Of a DNA stretch of 64,000 nucleotides, positions 17,568-25,743 are shown one piece after another. Below the pieces are notes generated by a model. That model saw only the letters and a program-made list of their open reading frames with translations, was not told the origin of the DNA and ran no database searches. Positions within the stretch are counted from its first letter, which is position 1, and each line of letters begins with the position of its first letter. Both the position numbers and the translations under genes were made by a program. This DNA comes from Bacillota bacterium. GTDB taxonomy: Bacteria; Bacillota; Clostridia; Christensenellales; SZUA-584. The stretch is taken from positions 1-64,000 of the forward strand of contig JAEYPS010000025.1 in NCBI GenBank assembly GCA_023410475.1. Direction: 5' to 3'.

Positions 17568-18503
17568 GTGAAAACAAGACTGAAGATAGACGACCTCGCG
17601 AAAGAGCTTTGCCTGAGCGTACTGTATAAAGGTGTCGACGAGATATACGTAGACACGTCGGACCTCAACCGCCCCGGTCTTCAGATGGCGGGTTTTTTCG
17701 AGTATTTCGCGGTCAACCGTATACAGCTTTTCGGCATGGTTGAGATGACGTATCTGCAAAACCTTGACCCTGAGCTCAAACGCGAAAGGCTCGACAAGTA
17801 TTTCGAGAGCAATGTTCCCTGCGTGCTTATAGGCCGCAACCTTACCCCGCCGTCAGAGATGCTCGACGCCGCGAAAAAATACAACACTCCCGTGCTTATG
17901 TCGGGGCTCACCACCACGAAGCTCAGCCATAAGACCACGGTGTACCTCGACAAGGTACTCTCCCCCAGCATCACCCGCCACGCGGGGCTGATGGACGTCT
18001 ACGGCGTTGGTATAATGCTTATAGGAGATTCGGGCGTAGGCAAGAGTGAGACGGCCTTAGAGCTCGTAAAGCGCGGCCACAGGCTCGTCGCCGACGACGT
18101 CGTCGAGATAACGAAGCTGTCTGATAACCAGCTTATAGGCCAGTCGCCCGAAATAATAAGGCATATGATGGAGATAAGAGGCCTTGGCATAATAGACGTG
18201 CGCACGCTTTACGGCATAGGCGCGGTGCTTATTGAAAAGTCAATAGAGCTGGCGGTTAAGCTTGAGCCCGGCGATGTTACCAACATAGACAGGCTGGGGC
18301 TCTCCGACGAATATATACCGCTGCTCGGTGTGCAGCTACCCACGATAACGATACCCGTCCGACCCGGCAGAAACCTCGCTATAATAATTGAGGTGGCCGC
18401 GATGAACTTCAGATTGAAGTGTATGGGACATGTCACGGCGGAGCAGCTTGACAGCAAACTTCTTGGCTTACTATCGCCGAACTACACAAAGAAAGAGGAT
18501 TAA
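17568..18503 (+). CDS. hprK: HPr kinase/phosphorylase
   Basis: A 311-residue bifunctional enzyme that phosphorylates and dephosphorylates Ser46 of HPr, the central signal of carbon catabolite repression in Gram-positives. The Walker A motif GDSGVGKSE lies near residue 153, followed by the family signature LVADDVVEI and by EIRGLGIIDV. It starts with GTG at 17568 behind GGAGG that is inside the end of the HAD gene. The neighbouring HAD phosphatase and ROK kinase fit a carbohydrate theme; the usual lgt neighbour is absent. Confidence 0.96.
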   Translation: MKTRLKIDDLAKELCLSVLYKGVDEIYVDTSDLNRPGLQMAGFFEYFAVNRIQLFGMVEMTYLQNLDPELKRERLDKYFESNVPCVLIGRNLTPPSEMLDAAKKYNTPVLMSGLTTTKLSHKTTVYLDKVLSPSITRHAGLMDVYGVGIMLIGDSGVGKSETALELVKRGHRLVADDVVEITKLSDNQLIGQSPEIIRHMMEIRGLGIIDVRTLYGIGAVLIEKSIELAVKLEPGDVTNIDRLGLSDEYIPLLGVQLPTITIPVRPGRNLAIIIEVAAMNFRLKCMGHVTAEQLDSKLLGLLSPNYTKKED

Positions 18504-18506
18504 CGA

Positions 18507-19445
18507 ATGTATCTGGCCGGAATAGACCTTGGGGGGACATATATTAAAGCGGGGCTTGTGGGTGAAGACCTCTCGCTTGTCTGCAAGACAAGCATTCCTA
18601 CGATGGCGGGCAGGAATTACGAGGAAGTCATAAAAGACATGGCCGGTGCGATAATCGGGCTCGCCAACGATAACGGCATAGGTCTTAATGAGATAAAAAG
18701 CATAGGTATAGGCATACCCGGCGTGTCAAAGAACGGCGTGGTGATAGTGCACAACCTGTACTGGCTTGACGTTCCGCTGCGCGATGAGATGGGCAAGCAC
18801 CTTGATATACCCGTAACTATAGACAACGACGCGACAGCTGCGGCGATATACGAGTATCACCTCGGTGTGCTCTCGGGATGCAGCGTGGGAGCGCTTATAA
18901 CACTCGGCACCGGCGTAGGAGGCGGAGTCGTTATCGGCGGCAAAGCGTTCAGCGGCGCGCACGGGCTCGGCACCGAAATAGGCCATATGGCTATAGTGCG
19001 GGACGGGCTGCAGTGTACATGCGGCAACAAGGGATGCCTTGAGGTCTATACGTCGGCTCCCGCGCTCATAAGGATGGGAAGGCGCTGTGTTATTGACCGC
19101 CCCGAAAGCATGCTCCATCATATCACGCAAGGCGACTATATGAAAGTTACGGCAGAGATGATAATAGACTGCGCCAAGCAGGGCGACTATGTTGCGCTTA
19201 GCATAGTGGACGAATATGTACAATATCTCGCTATGGGGATATGCAACCTCATAAACGTACTCGACCCGGATGTTATCGCCATAGGAGGCGGGCTCTCGGG
19301 CGCGGGCGATTTCCTGCTTGATAAGATAGAAAAGGCCAGCGAAGGGAAGGGCATATTCGAAAATCAGAAATACGCGGATATAAAGCTCGCGAAATCGGGC
19401 AACGACGCCGGGCTTATCGGAGCCGCGATGCTCGCGATGTCATGA
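18507..19445 (+). CDS. ROK family sugar kinase (glucokinase-like)
   Basis: A 312-residue actin-fold kinase. The phosphate-binding GIDLGGTYIKAGLV starts the protein, a catalytic Asp is in TIDNDATAAA, LGTGVGGGVVIGG follows, then EIGHMAI. The ROK zinc site CTCGNKGCLEVY is intact. Glucose is the likely substrate from overall similarity to glucokinase, but N-acetyl-hexosamines cannot be excluded. It begins 3 bases after hprK, behind an AGAGGA site, so it belongs to the same operon. Confidence 0.9.
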   Translation: MYLAGIDLGGTYIKAGLVGEDLSLVCKTSIPTMAGRNYEEVIKDMAGAIIGLANDNGIGLNEIKSIGIGIPGVSKNGVVIVHNLYWLDVPLRDEMGKHLDIPVTIDNDATAAAIYEYHLGVLSGCSVGALITLGTGVGGGVVIGGKAFSGAHGLGTEIGHMAIVRDGLQCTCGNKGCLEVYTSAPALIRMGRRCVIDRPESMLHHITQGDYMKVTAEMIIDCAKQGDYVALSIVDEYVQYLAMGICNLINVLDPDVIAIGGGLSGAGDFLLDKIEKASEGKGIFENQKYADIKLAKSGNDAGLIGAAMLAMS

Positions 19446-19485
19446 TTGAAGGATAACTCAAGTATAAATAGGTAAGAGGTATCGT

Positions 19486-20592
19486 ATGAAAATAAAGCCT
19501 TTTACCTGTTTTTTATTTGCGTTCGCTGTAATAATCATAGCTGTCTCACCCTGGCTTATACAGTCGTATTATTCCGAGGAACCCGAAATCGTTCCGTATA
19601 AAGGGATGCTTACGCTCTGGAACATAACCGACTGGCGCACGGGCGGGTCTTCCCCGCTATCCTTCCTGAAAAAGAGGGTGGCAGAGTTTGAATCGCGCAG
19701 CGCCCATATATTTATCGACGTCGAAAATATGACACCGCAGGAAGCCGCCGCGGCCGTACAAAACGGCGAAGCGCCCGATATGATCTCATATCCTCTCGGT
19801 TTTGACTCCGGACTTAAGTTTTCCTCTCTTCCTCATAAGAGTACTATCTTCCCGCATATAACGGACAGCGCTTATCCTTATATGTGCGGAGGCTACTGCG
19901 TCATGCTCAATACCGATATGCTTGAAAGGCAGGGTTTGTTCGCTCCCTCCGATTGGGGCGTGCGCCCTGACGAGCTTATAGATATCGCGAAGCTTGGCGT
20001 CTGTTTCGATTCAGAAGAAGGATATTCCTCGCTTCCGGCAATCGCTGCCCACAAATACCCTGATGCACAAGACGCAAAATCGTTCACATGGGAAAAGCCC
20101 GCCGTGCCCGAAGCCGCTATCAACCTTTCCGTCGTGGCATTTTCCGACGGCCTGAGGCTTTTCAGAACTGAGCAGGCCTGCATGCTGATAGCGTCGCACA
20201 ATCAGCTGTATGAGCTGGGGAAACTGCTCGAGGACAGCAGCTCTCCCTCGTTCAGACCGTACGCTCTGAGCGGTTATACAGACATGGTGCAGCTCATAAG
20301 CGTCGTCTCGTGCGAAGATGAAAAGAAGCGGCAGGCATGCGCCGAGTTTGCCGGGTATCTGCTGCGTGAAAGCGTTCAGAAAAAAACCGAGGCGCTCGGC
20401 GTATTTCCCGTATTGCCGGGGCTTGAGATATACGAGGATAACGAGTGCCTTTATATGATGTATGAGCTTCTTTCAAAAGGCGCGCTGCTTGCCAAGCCGG
20501 AAGACAGGCAAAAGCTCGGCGAGCTTTCAATGGGCGCGCTGCAAGGAAGCAAGGATGACTTGAGGGGCATAAGAAGGCTTCTCGGTTATTGA
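19486..20592 (+). CDS. Extracellular solute-binding-like protein, signal-anchored
   Basis: A 368-residue protein resembling family 1 (maltose-type) extracellular binding proteins: TLWNITDWRTGG near residue 45, VAEFESR with a following VENMTPQEAAAAV, and the APDMISYPLGF segment. The N-terminal hydrophobic stretch CFLFAFAVIIIAVSPWLI has no lipobox Cys at the expected place, so it may stay membrane-anchored by an uncleaved helix. No permease genes follow. It ends the HAD-hprK-ROK run after a 40-base gap, and co-transcription is likely but unproven. Confidence 0.7.
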   Translation: MKIKPFTCFLFAFAVIIIAVSPWLIQSYYSEEPEIVPYKGMLTLWNITDWRTGGSSPLSFLKKRVAEFESRSAHIFIDVENMTPQEAAAAVQNGEAPDMISYPLGFDSGLKFSSLPHKSTIFPHITDSAYPYMCGGYCVMLNTDMLERQGLFAPSDWGVRPDELIDIAKLGVCFDSEEGYSSLPAIAAHKYPDAQDAKSFTWEKPAVPEAAINLSVVAFSDGLRLFRTEQACMLIASHNQLYELGKLLEDSSSPSFRPYALSGYTDMVQLISVVSCEDEKKRQACAEFAGYLLRESVQKKTEALGVFPVLPGLEIYEDNECLYMMYELLSKGALLAKPEDRQKLGELSMGALQGSKDDLRGIRRLLGY

Positions 20593-20598
20593 AACATT

Positions 20599-20626
20599 AA
20601 AAAAGCCGCGGCGTTGTTGCCGCGGC
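20599..20626 (-). terminator. Rho-independent terminator of the SleB-like gene
   Basis: A perfect GCCGCGGC-6-GCCGCGGC stem (20605-20626), with TTTTTT following on the minus strand. It lies between two converging genes. Confidence 0.88.
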
Positions 20627-20636
20627 AGCATGATTA

Positions 20637-22154
20637 TCACTTACAAAACTTAAGATAATATTCCCTAAGGCCAAACTCCTTTATCAGAGCCTTCAGTGTG
20701 GCGGGGCCCGCCGATCCGTCGACCTTCAGGCCTTTTTTCTTTTGAAATAGTTTTATGGCCTCTCTAGTATCCTCGCCGAAATACTTGTCCGCCTTCACTT
20801 TATAGCCCAGCTTGTTCAGCATCCACTGCAGACGGTATACCCTCGCTTCGGGCTTGCATCCCATAACCGGCCATTTATACGTGCGGTTGTACATCGACGG
20901 CGGTATGCCGCCCCCGCGAGCACGGCCGGCGTACGAATGGCGGTAAAAATAGTGGCCGCCGATCTTCTCGTAATACTTATGGCTGCCCCAGGCCTGGCCT
21001 TCCAGATGCTTGAACTTATAGACCGCGCGGAAGAAGTATACATCCTGCGGAACGACCCAGACTTCGTAGTCGAGCACTTGTCTCGCGGCTATTTTGGCCG
21101 CGACGCCGGGCTTTGTGCCTGAGTTGTACGCAAACTGGCTTGGCGCCGTAACAACGGCTTTAATCGTATTTCCAAACTGGCCTCTGTTGAGAACCCTGTT
21201 CATAACTACGTTGCCTACGGCCAGCATGCCTTTAGCTCCTTCGCCACGAGCTTCCGCGTGTATGACCTGCGCGAGCATATAAAACTCTTCGTCTGAATAT
21301 TTGTAATGGTTAGTGGAATATCCCTTCTCGTTGTAATAACGATCGGCCTCGACTTTAAATTTCTCGATTTCCTTGTCGATATTGATGGGCACAGGAGTTA
21401 CATCGGGCTTGGTCGTCTCTATGGCCGTAGGATCGGGCTCTGCTGTGATTACGGGCGTTGCAGTAATCACAGGCTGCTCAATATTATCTCCAGAAAGCTC
21501 GGCGCTTATATCAGGGAAAAGTAAATCTTCACTTTGATTGGCAAAGTAAGCAGAGCTTTTTATGGCCGCAATGAAAGCCCCCGGCGTTTGTTCCGCCGGC
21601 GTTTTATCGGCTCCCGCAGGCGCAGCTGCGCCTCCGGGCACAAGTACCACAAGGAGAAGGACTGCGGCTACAAGCACACCTGTACCTGAGTATATGAATA
21701 CTCGCCTGTTCTTTCTTCCCTTCCTGCCCAACCTCTTATTATTTCCCGCGAACTCCAGCGCGGAGCTGTTGCTCGTTTGCGATTCCGTTTTGAATAATGA
21801 AACTACAGACCCCATTACGGCTGAAAAGCTCTTTTTGTTGCGCTTGGCCCGAGTTGTTCTGTAGTGCCCGACACCGGGCGCCGTGGTTTCAGGGGCAGAT
21901 CGCTGTTTTGATTCTTTTTGGCGGTTTTTTTCATGCATTTGGAGCCGATTGAGCATAAAGCCCGCCGGAGGCGTTTCTTCAAGCCCGGGCTCCTCATAAA
22001 GTTCCGAGAAATCTATAGCCTCAAATCCGGCTTTTTCTGAGCCGGAATCGTTGTCTTTTAAGCGCTTTTGCTTATCGGATATAACGACCCTTTGCGCGTT
22101 TACCGGTTTGGCATTCTTGCAGAATATTCTTTTAAAAACGCCTTTGGCTGGCAT
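20637..22154 (-). CDS. Membrane-anchored SleB/CwlJ-type cell wall hydrolase
   Basis: A 505-residue protein. Residues 1-150 are polar and basic, residues 152-174 form one membrane helix (FIYSGTGVLVAAVLLLVVL), then come a Pro/Thr-rich linker, a Hydrolase_2 (SleB lytic transglycosylase) domain beginning FYMLAQVIHAEARGEG, and a C-terminal peptidoglycan-binding domain (VYRLQWMLNKLGYKVKAD, AIKLFQKKKGLKVDG). The Glu in HAEARGEG is the probable catalytic acid. In classical SleB the binding domain is N-terminal behind a signal peptide, so both order and anchoring differ here. It may act in cortex lysis or in vegetative wall turnover. Confidence 0.85.
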   Translation of the reverse strand: MPAKGVFKRIFCKNAKPVNAQRVVISDKQKRLKDNDSGSEKAGFEAIDFSELYEEPGLEETPPAGFMLNRLQMHEKNRQKESKQRSAPETTAPGVGHYRTTRAKRNKKSFSAVMGSVVSLFKTESQTSNSSALEFAGNNKRLGRKGRKNRRVFIYSGTGVLVAAVLLLVVLVPGGAAAPAGADKTPAEQTPGAFIAAIKSSAYFANQSEDLLFPDISAELSGDNIEQPVITATPVITAEPDPTAIETTKPDVTPVPINIDKEIEKFKVEADRYYNEKGYSTNHYKYSDEEFYMLAQVIHAEARGEGAKGMLAVGNVVMNRVLNRGQFGNTIKAVVTAPSQFAYNSGTKPGVAAKIAARQVLDYEVWVVPQDVYFFRAVYKFKHLEGQAWGSHKYYEKIGGHYFYRHSYAGRARGGGIPPSMYNRTYKWPVMGCKPEARVYRLQWMLNKLGYKVKADKYFGEDTREAIKLFQKKKGLKVDGSAGPATLKALIKEFGLREYYLKFCK

Positions 22155-22195
22155 AGTTTTCTCCTTAACGCCACTTCCCCACTTTAGGTATTACA

Positions 22196-22224
22196 ATGAT
22201 ACATTAACATAAACGCCGTGTCAA
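22196..22224 (-). promoter_or_regulatory. Sigma-A promoter of the SleB-like gene
   Basis: TTGACA (complement of 22219-22224), a 17-base spacer and TATCAT (complement of 22196-22201). A near-consensus vegetative promoter is notable ahead of a gene of a spore-lytic family. Confidence 0.7.
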
Positions 22225-22315
22225 TAATCATGTAATACATCTGTAACAAATGTCATTATTTCACATTCGGACCTTCATATTTGCCTGCGGTGTTTTCGGT
22301 CTTTTGGGCCCAGGG

Positions 22316-22894
22316 TCAGATCGCCAGCATCGATTCCTTAATTCCAAGGGTCTTCGCAGCCATTTCACGGATACCGCTCCTGGCGTCGTCGTCCTTTCCC
22401 ATATCGTAGTGAAGGTATGAATCGATTCCAAGAAACGCTATGGCCGCGCAGACGTCCGGATTCTTTACCTTGAAAAACCCCTGGTTCACGCCTTCAAATA
22501 TAATGTCCTCGAGCAGGGGGAAAAGCGCGTTCATTCTTTCTTCGTTGACTACCGTCTTAAACCAGTCCGAATCGTTGTGCTTAAAGTATGTCTCGGGCTC
22601 CGTACCGATCTCGCTTTGCTCTATAAGTGCGGATATAAAATACTCCATCTTCGAGATAGCGTCTTTGAGCGTTTCCATCTGTTCGCGAAGCTTGTCGCGG
22701 TATTCCTCGAGCTGCATCGTGAGTATATACCTTACGATATACTGCTTGCTCTCAAAATAGTAAAAGAACGTGCCTTTCGCGACTCCTGCCAGCGCGCATA
22801 TCTCCTCGACCGCCGTCTCATCATACCCTTTTTCTGAAAAAAGGGTTCTCGCGCTGCTTAAGATCAGCATTTTTGTAGCTCTGTCACCTGCCAT
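22316..22894 (-). CDS. TetR/AcrR family transcriptional regulator
   Basis: A 192-residue repressor. The N-terminal helix-turn-helix is clear: ILSSARTLFSEKGYDETAV then EICALAGVAKGTFFYYFESK. The C-terminal two thirds is the variable ligand-binding domain, whose ligand cannot be told. It starts behind GGGAGG at 22894. It is transcribed alone downstream of the ATP synthase operon, and a short palindrome in the upstream gap is a candidate autoregulatory site. Confidence 0.9.
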   Translation of the reverse strand: MAGDRATKMLILSSARTLFSEKGYDETAVEEICALAGVAKGTFFYYFESKQYIVRYILTMQLEEYRDKLREQMETLKDAISKMEYFISALIEQSEIGTEPETYFKHNDSDWFKTVVNEERMNALFPLLEDIIFEGVNQGFFKVKNPDVCAAIAFLGIDSYLHYDMGKDDDARSGIREMAAKTLGIKESMLAI

Positions 22895-22958
22895 GTTTAC
22901 CTCCCGGCGCGGCTAAAAGCCCTTTGGCTTCAGCCGATAATTATTTGTTGTAATTATC

Positions 22959-22968
22959 GACCAAAGTC
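22959..22968. promoter_or_regulatory. Candidate TetR operator
   Basis: GAC-CAAA-GTC palindrome in the gap upstream of the TetR gene, in the region where its promoter should be. The assignment rests on position and symmetry only. Confidence 0.35.
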
Positions 22969-23033
22969 AGATTTTTATACATTTAATTGCGAGTATGCTC
23001 TGGTGTATAGATGTTATATTGAAAGTAAAAATA

Positions 23034-23450
23034 TCAGTCGATGTTCTGGCTCCTGCGCCCGACTCGCAGACGCACCATCGCCCGGGCGAGGGCTATCTGG
23101 TTCTGCATGTATTCCTGATAGCTTTGCTGCTGGCGCATGCGTTCTTCGGCCAGCTCCTTTGCCTCCTGAGCGCGCCGCAGGTCTATCTCTTCGGGCCACT
23201 CGACAGCCTGAGAGAATATTATGGTCTCATCCGGCCTTATCTCTACAAAGCCGGACGACGTCGTGCATTCCTTCCACACACCATCGATATTAAGCTTCAT
23301 TACGCCTATGCTCAAAACTATGACCATAGGCTCGTGCATCCTCTGAATACTCATGTATCCGTCGGATGTAGGTATGATAACGCTCTCGACGTCTCCCTTG
23401 AAAAATATCCTTTCGGGCGTTATTATCTCAAGCATGTATTTCGCGGGCAT
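23034..23450 (-). CDS. atpC: F-type ATP synthase epsilon subunit
   Basis: A 138-residue central-stalk subunit that couples rotation and inhibits ATP hydrolysis. The N-terminal beta-sandwich starts YMLEIITPERIFFKGDVESV and has PTSDGYMSIQRMHEPMV. The C-terminal helical hairpin begins about WPEEIDLRRAQEAKELAEER. It starts about 11 bases after atpD and is the last gene of the operon. I saw no clear terminator between it and the TetR gene. Confidence 0.95.
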   Translation of the reverse strand: MPAKYMLEIITPERIFFKGDVESVIIPTSDGYMSIQRMHEPMVIVLSIGVMKLNIDGVWKECTTSSGFVEIRPDETIIFSQAVEWPEEIDLRRAQEAKELAEERMRQQQSYQEYMQNQIALARAMVRLRVGRRSQNID

Positions 23451-23461
23451 GCTACCACCTT

Positions 23462-24865
23462 CTAAACCTTCTTGACCTTGGCCTTGACTTCTTCGATATC
23501 CCCAACCATGAAAAACGCTCCTTCGGGGATGTCGTCAACCTCTCCGTCGACTATCGTCTTAAAGCTCTTTATAGTCTTTTCTACCGGCACATATTTGCCG
23601 GATATACCGCAGAACACCTCCGCGACGCACATCGGCTGTGACAGGAAACGCTGTATCTTCCTTGCGCGGAAAACTATAGTCTTATCGTCTTCGGAGAGCT
23701 CTTCCATGCCGAGTATCGCTATGATATCCTGCAGCTCGCGGTAACGCTGCAGCACTTCCTGAACACGCCTCGCGACGCTGTAGTGCTCTTCCCCCACTAT
23801 CCTAGGGTCGAGTATCCTCGATGTAGACTCGAGCGGGTTGATCGCGGGATATATGCCAAGTTCCGCTATCTGCCTTGACAGCACGGTCGTAGCGTCAAGA
23901 TGCGTAAACGTCGTCGCGGGAGCGGGGTCTGTAAGGTCGTCCGCGGGCACATAAACAGCCTGCACCGACGTTATCGAGCCGCTTTTTGTCGACGTTATCC
24001 TCTCCTGAAGAGAGCCCAGCTCGTTGGCGAGCGTGGGCTGGTAGCCGACCGCCGAGGGTATGCGCCCGAGCAGCGCCGATACCTCTGAGCCCGCCTGTAT
24101 GAACCTGTATATATTGTCTATGAACAAAAGAACATCCTGATGCTCTTCGTCGCGCAAATATTCCGCCATTGTGAGTCCGGTAAAAGCTACGCGCATCCTC
24201 GAGCCCGGGGGCTCGTTCATCTGACCGAACGCGAGACACGCCTTCTCAATAACGCCGGAATCGTTCATCTCCTCTATAAGTTCGTTGCCCTCGCGGCTTC
24301 TCTCCCCTACGCCCGCGAACACCGAATAACCGCCGTGCTCGGTGGCAATATTGCGTATCAGCTCCATTATAAGCACGGTCTTGCCCACGCCGGCGCCGCC
24401 GAACAGGCCTATCTTGCCGCCCTTGGCGTACGGCGCGAGGAGGTCTATTACCTTTATTCCCGTCTCGAATATCTCTGTCGCCGGGTTCTGCTCCGCAAAC
24501 TTAGGGGGCTGCCTGTGGATGGGAAGCCTTTTGTCCGTGACAATTTCTCCCTTGCCGTCTATCGGCTCCCCGATAACGTTTATTACCCTGCCCAGCATCT
24601 GCTGCCCGACGGGGATGTTTATCCTGTCTCCCGTATCCGTTACGGCAAGCCCGCAGAAAAGCCCTTCCGTCGCGTGAAGCGCGATGCAGCGCACGGTATC
24701 GTCGCCGATGTGCATAGCCGTCTCGAGCCACACCTCCCTGTCGGGAAGCTTTATTACAAGAGCGTTATATATCTTCGGTATACGGCCGCCGGGAAATTTG
24801 ACATCCAGCACCGGCCCGGTTATCCGAACAAGCTCTCCTTTGTTTTCCGATCTTATATCCTGCAT
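23462..24865 (-). CDS. atpD: F-type ATP synthase beta subunit
   Basis: The catalytic F1 subunit, 467 residues from the chosen start. Walker A is GGAGVGKTVL, the catalytic Glu is in GVGERSREGNE, Walker B is VLLFIDNIYRF and the DELSEED-like loop is LGMEELSEDD. The ATG at 24865 lies 6 bases after GGAG and is preferred over a TTG four codons upstream that overlaps that ribosome site. It sits 14 bases after atpG. The DNIYRF in place of the usual DNIFRF is a conservative change. Confidence 0.97.
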   Translation of the reverse strand: MQDIRSENKGELVRITGPVLDVKFPGGRIPKIYNALVIKLPDREVWLETAMHIGDDTVRCIALHATEGLFCGLAVTDTGDRINIPVGQQMLGRVINVIGEPIDGKGEIVTDKRLPIHRQPPKFAEQNPATEIFETGIKVIDLLAPYAKGGKIGLFGGAGVGKTVLIMELIRNIATEHGGYSVFAGVGERSREGNELIEEMNDSGVIEKACLAFGQMNEPPGSRMRVAFTGLTMAEYLRDEEHQDVLLFIDNIYRFIQAGSEVSALLGRIPSAVGYQPTLANELGSLQERITSTKSGSITSVQAVYVPADDLTDPAPATTFTHLDATTVLSRQIAELGIYPAINPLESTSRILDPRIVGEEHYSVARRVQEVLQRYRELQDIIAILGMEELSEDDKTIVFRARKIQRFLSQPMCVAEVFCGISGKYVPVEKTIKSFKTIVDGEVDDIPEGAFFMVGDIEEVKAKVKKV

Positions 24866-24879
24866 ATGTTTCTCCAAGT

Positions 24880-25743
24880 CTATGATAAAGCTTCAAGAGC
24901 TCCCATTATCTCCGAGATCTCTTTCGTAATCTCCTGCTGGCGCGCCCTGTTGTAATCCTTCGTAAGCTTCTCTATCATCTCATCCGCGTTTTTCGTAGCG
25001 CTTTCCATCGCTGTCATCCTCGCGCACTGCTCGCTCGCGTACGACTGCACGAGACAACCGTAGACAAGACCTATAATATACTGCGGCACGAGCACGTCGA
25101 ATACCTCTTTGACGGATGGATGATATTCGAGCTCCGCCGTATACTGCGTTTCCGTCTCTACTTCGATAAGGCTCGACATCGAGAGCGGGAGCAGCTTTAA
25201 GACTCTCGGCTCCTGTTTAAGCACGGAATGAAAGTGAGTATATACTATAAAAACCTCATCCATCAGTCCGCTTTCGTAAAGCTCGAAAATATCGTTCGTT
25301 ATATTGCGTGCGTTATAAAGCGACGGGTTTTGCGATACGTGCAGAAACTCGACGTCGACCATGTATTTTCTGCGGTCGAAAAACGCTCTCGCTTCCTGCC
25401 CCACCGTCAGTATATATCTCTCCTCGCTCTTCTGCATGAACTCATAAGCGAGGTTCAATACGTTGTGGTTGTACCCTCCGCAAAGGCCCTTGTCCGCCGC
25501 TATAACGATATACGCCGCGCGGCTGCCGCTGCTCTCGCCTATATACGGATGGCTGAGGTCCCTCGAGTGCGTAAGTATGTCCTTGATGCACGACTGCACT
25601 CTCTCAAAGTGTATATGGTTCGATTCAAACTTGGCAATCGCCTTTCGCATCTTGGACGTTGATATGAGGTGCATGGCGCGCGTTATCTGCTCGGTCTCGG
25701 ATATAGAGCGTATGCTGTGCTTGATGTCGCCCATGCTGGCCAT
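24880..25743 (-). CDS. atpG: F-type ATP synthase gamma subunit
   Basis: A 287-residue rotor shaft subunit. N-terminal coiled-coil helix: SIRSISETEQITRAMHLIST with KMRKAIAKFE. Rossmann-like middle: VIAADKGLCGGYNHNVL. C-terminal helix: RMTAMESATKNADEMIEKL with NRARQQEITKEISEI. It overlaps the end of atpA by one base. Sequence and length are typical. Confidence 0.96.
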   Translation of the reverse strand: MASMGDIKHSIRSISETEQITRAMHLISTSKMRKAIAKFESNHIHFERVQSCIKDILTHSRDLSHPYIGESSGSRAAYIVIAADKGLCGGYNHNVLNLAYEFMQKSEERYILTVGQEARAFFDRRKYMVDVEFLHVSQNPSLYNARNITNDIFELYESGLMDEVFIVYTHFHSVLKQEPRVLKLLPLSMSSLIEVETETQYTAELEYHPSVKEVFDVLVPQYIIGLVYGCLVQSYASEQCARMTAMESATKNADEMIEKLTKDYNRARQQEITKEISEIMGALEALS

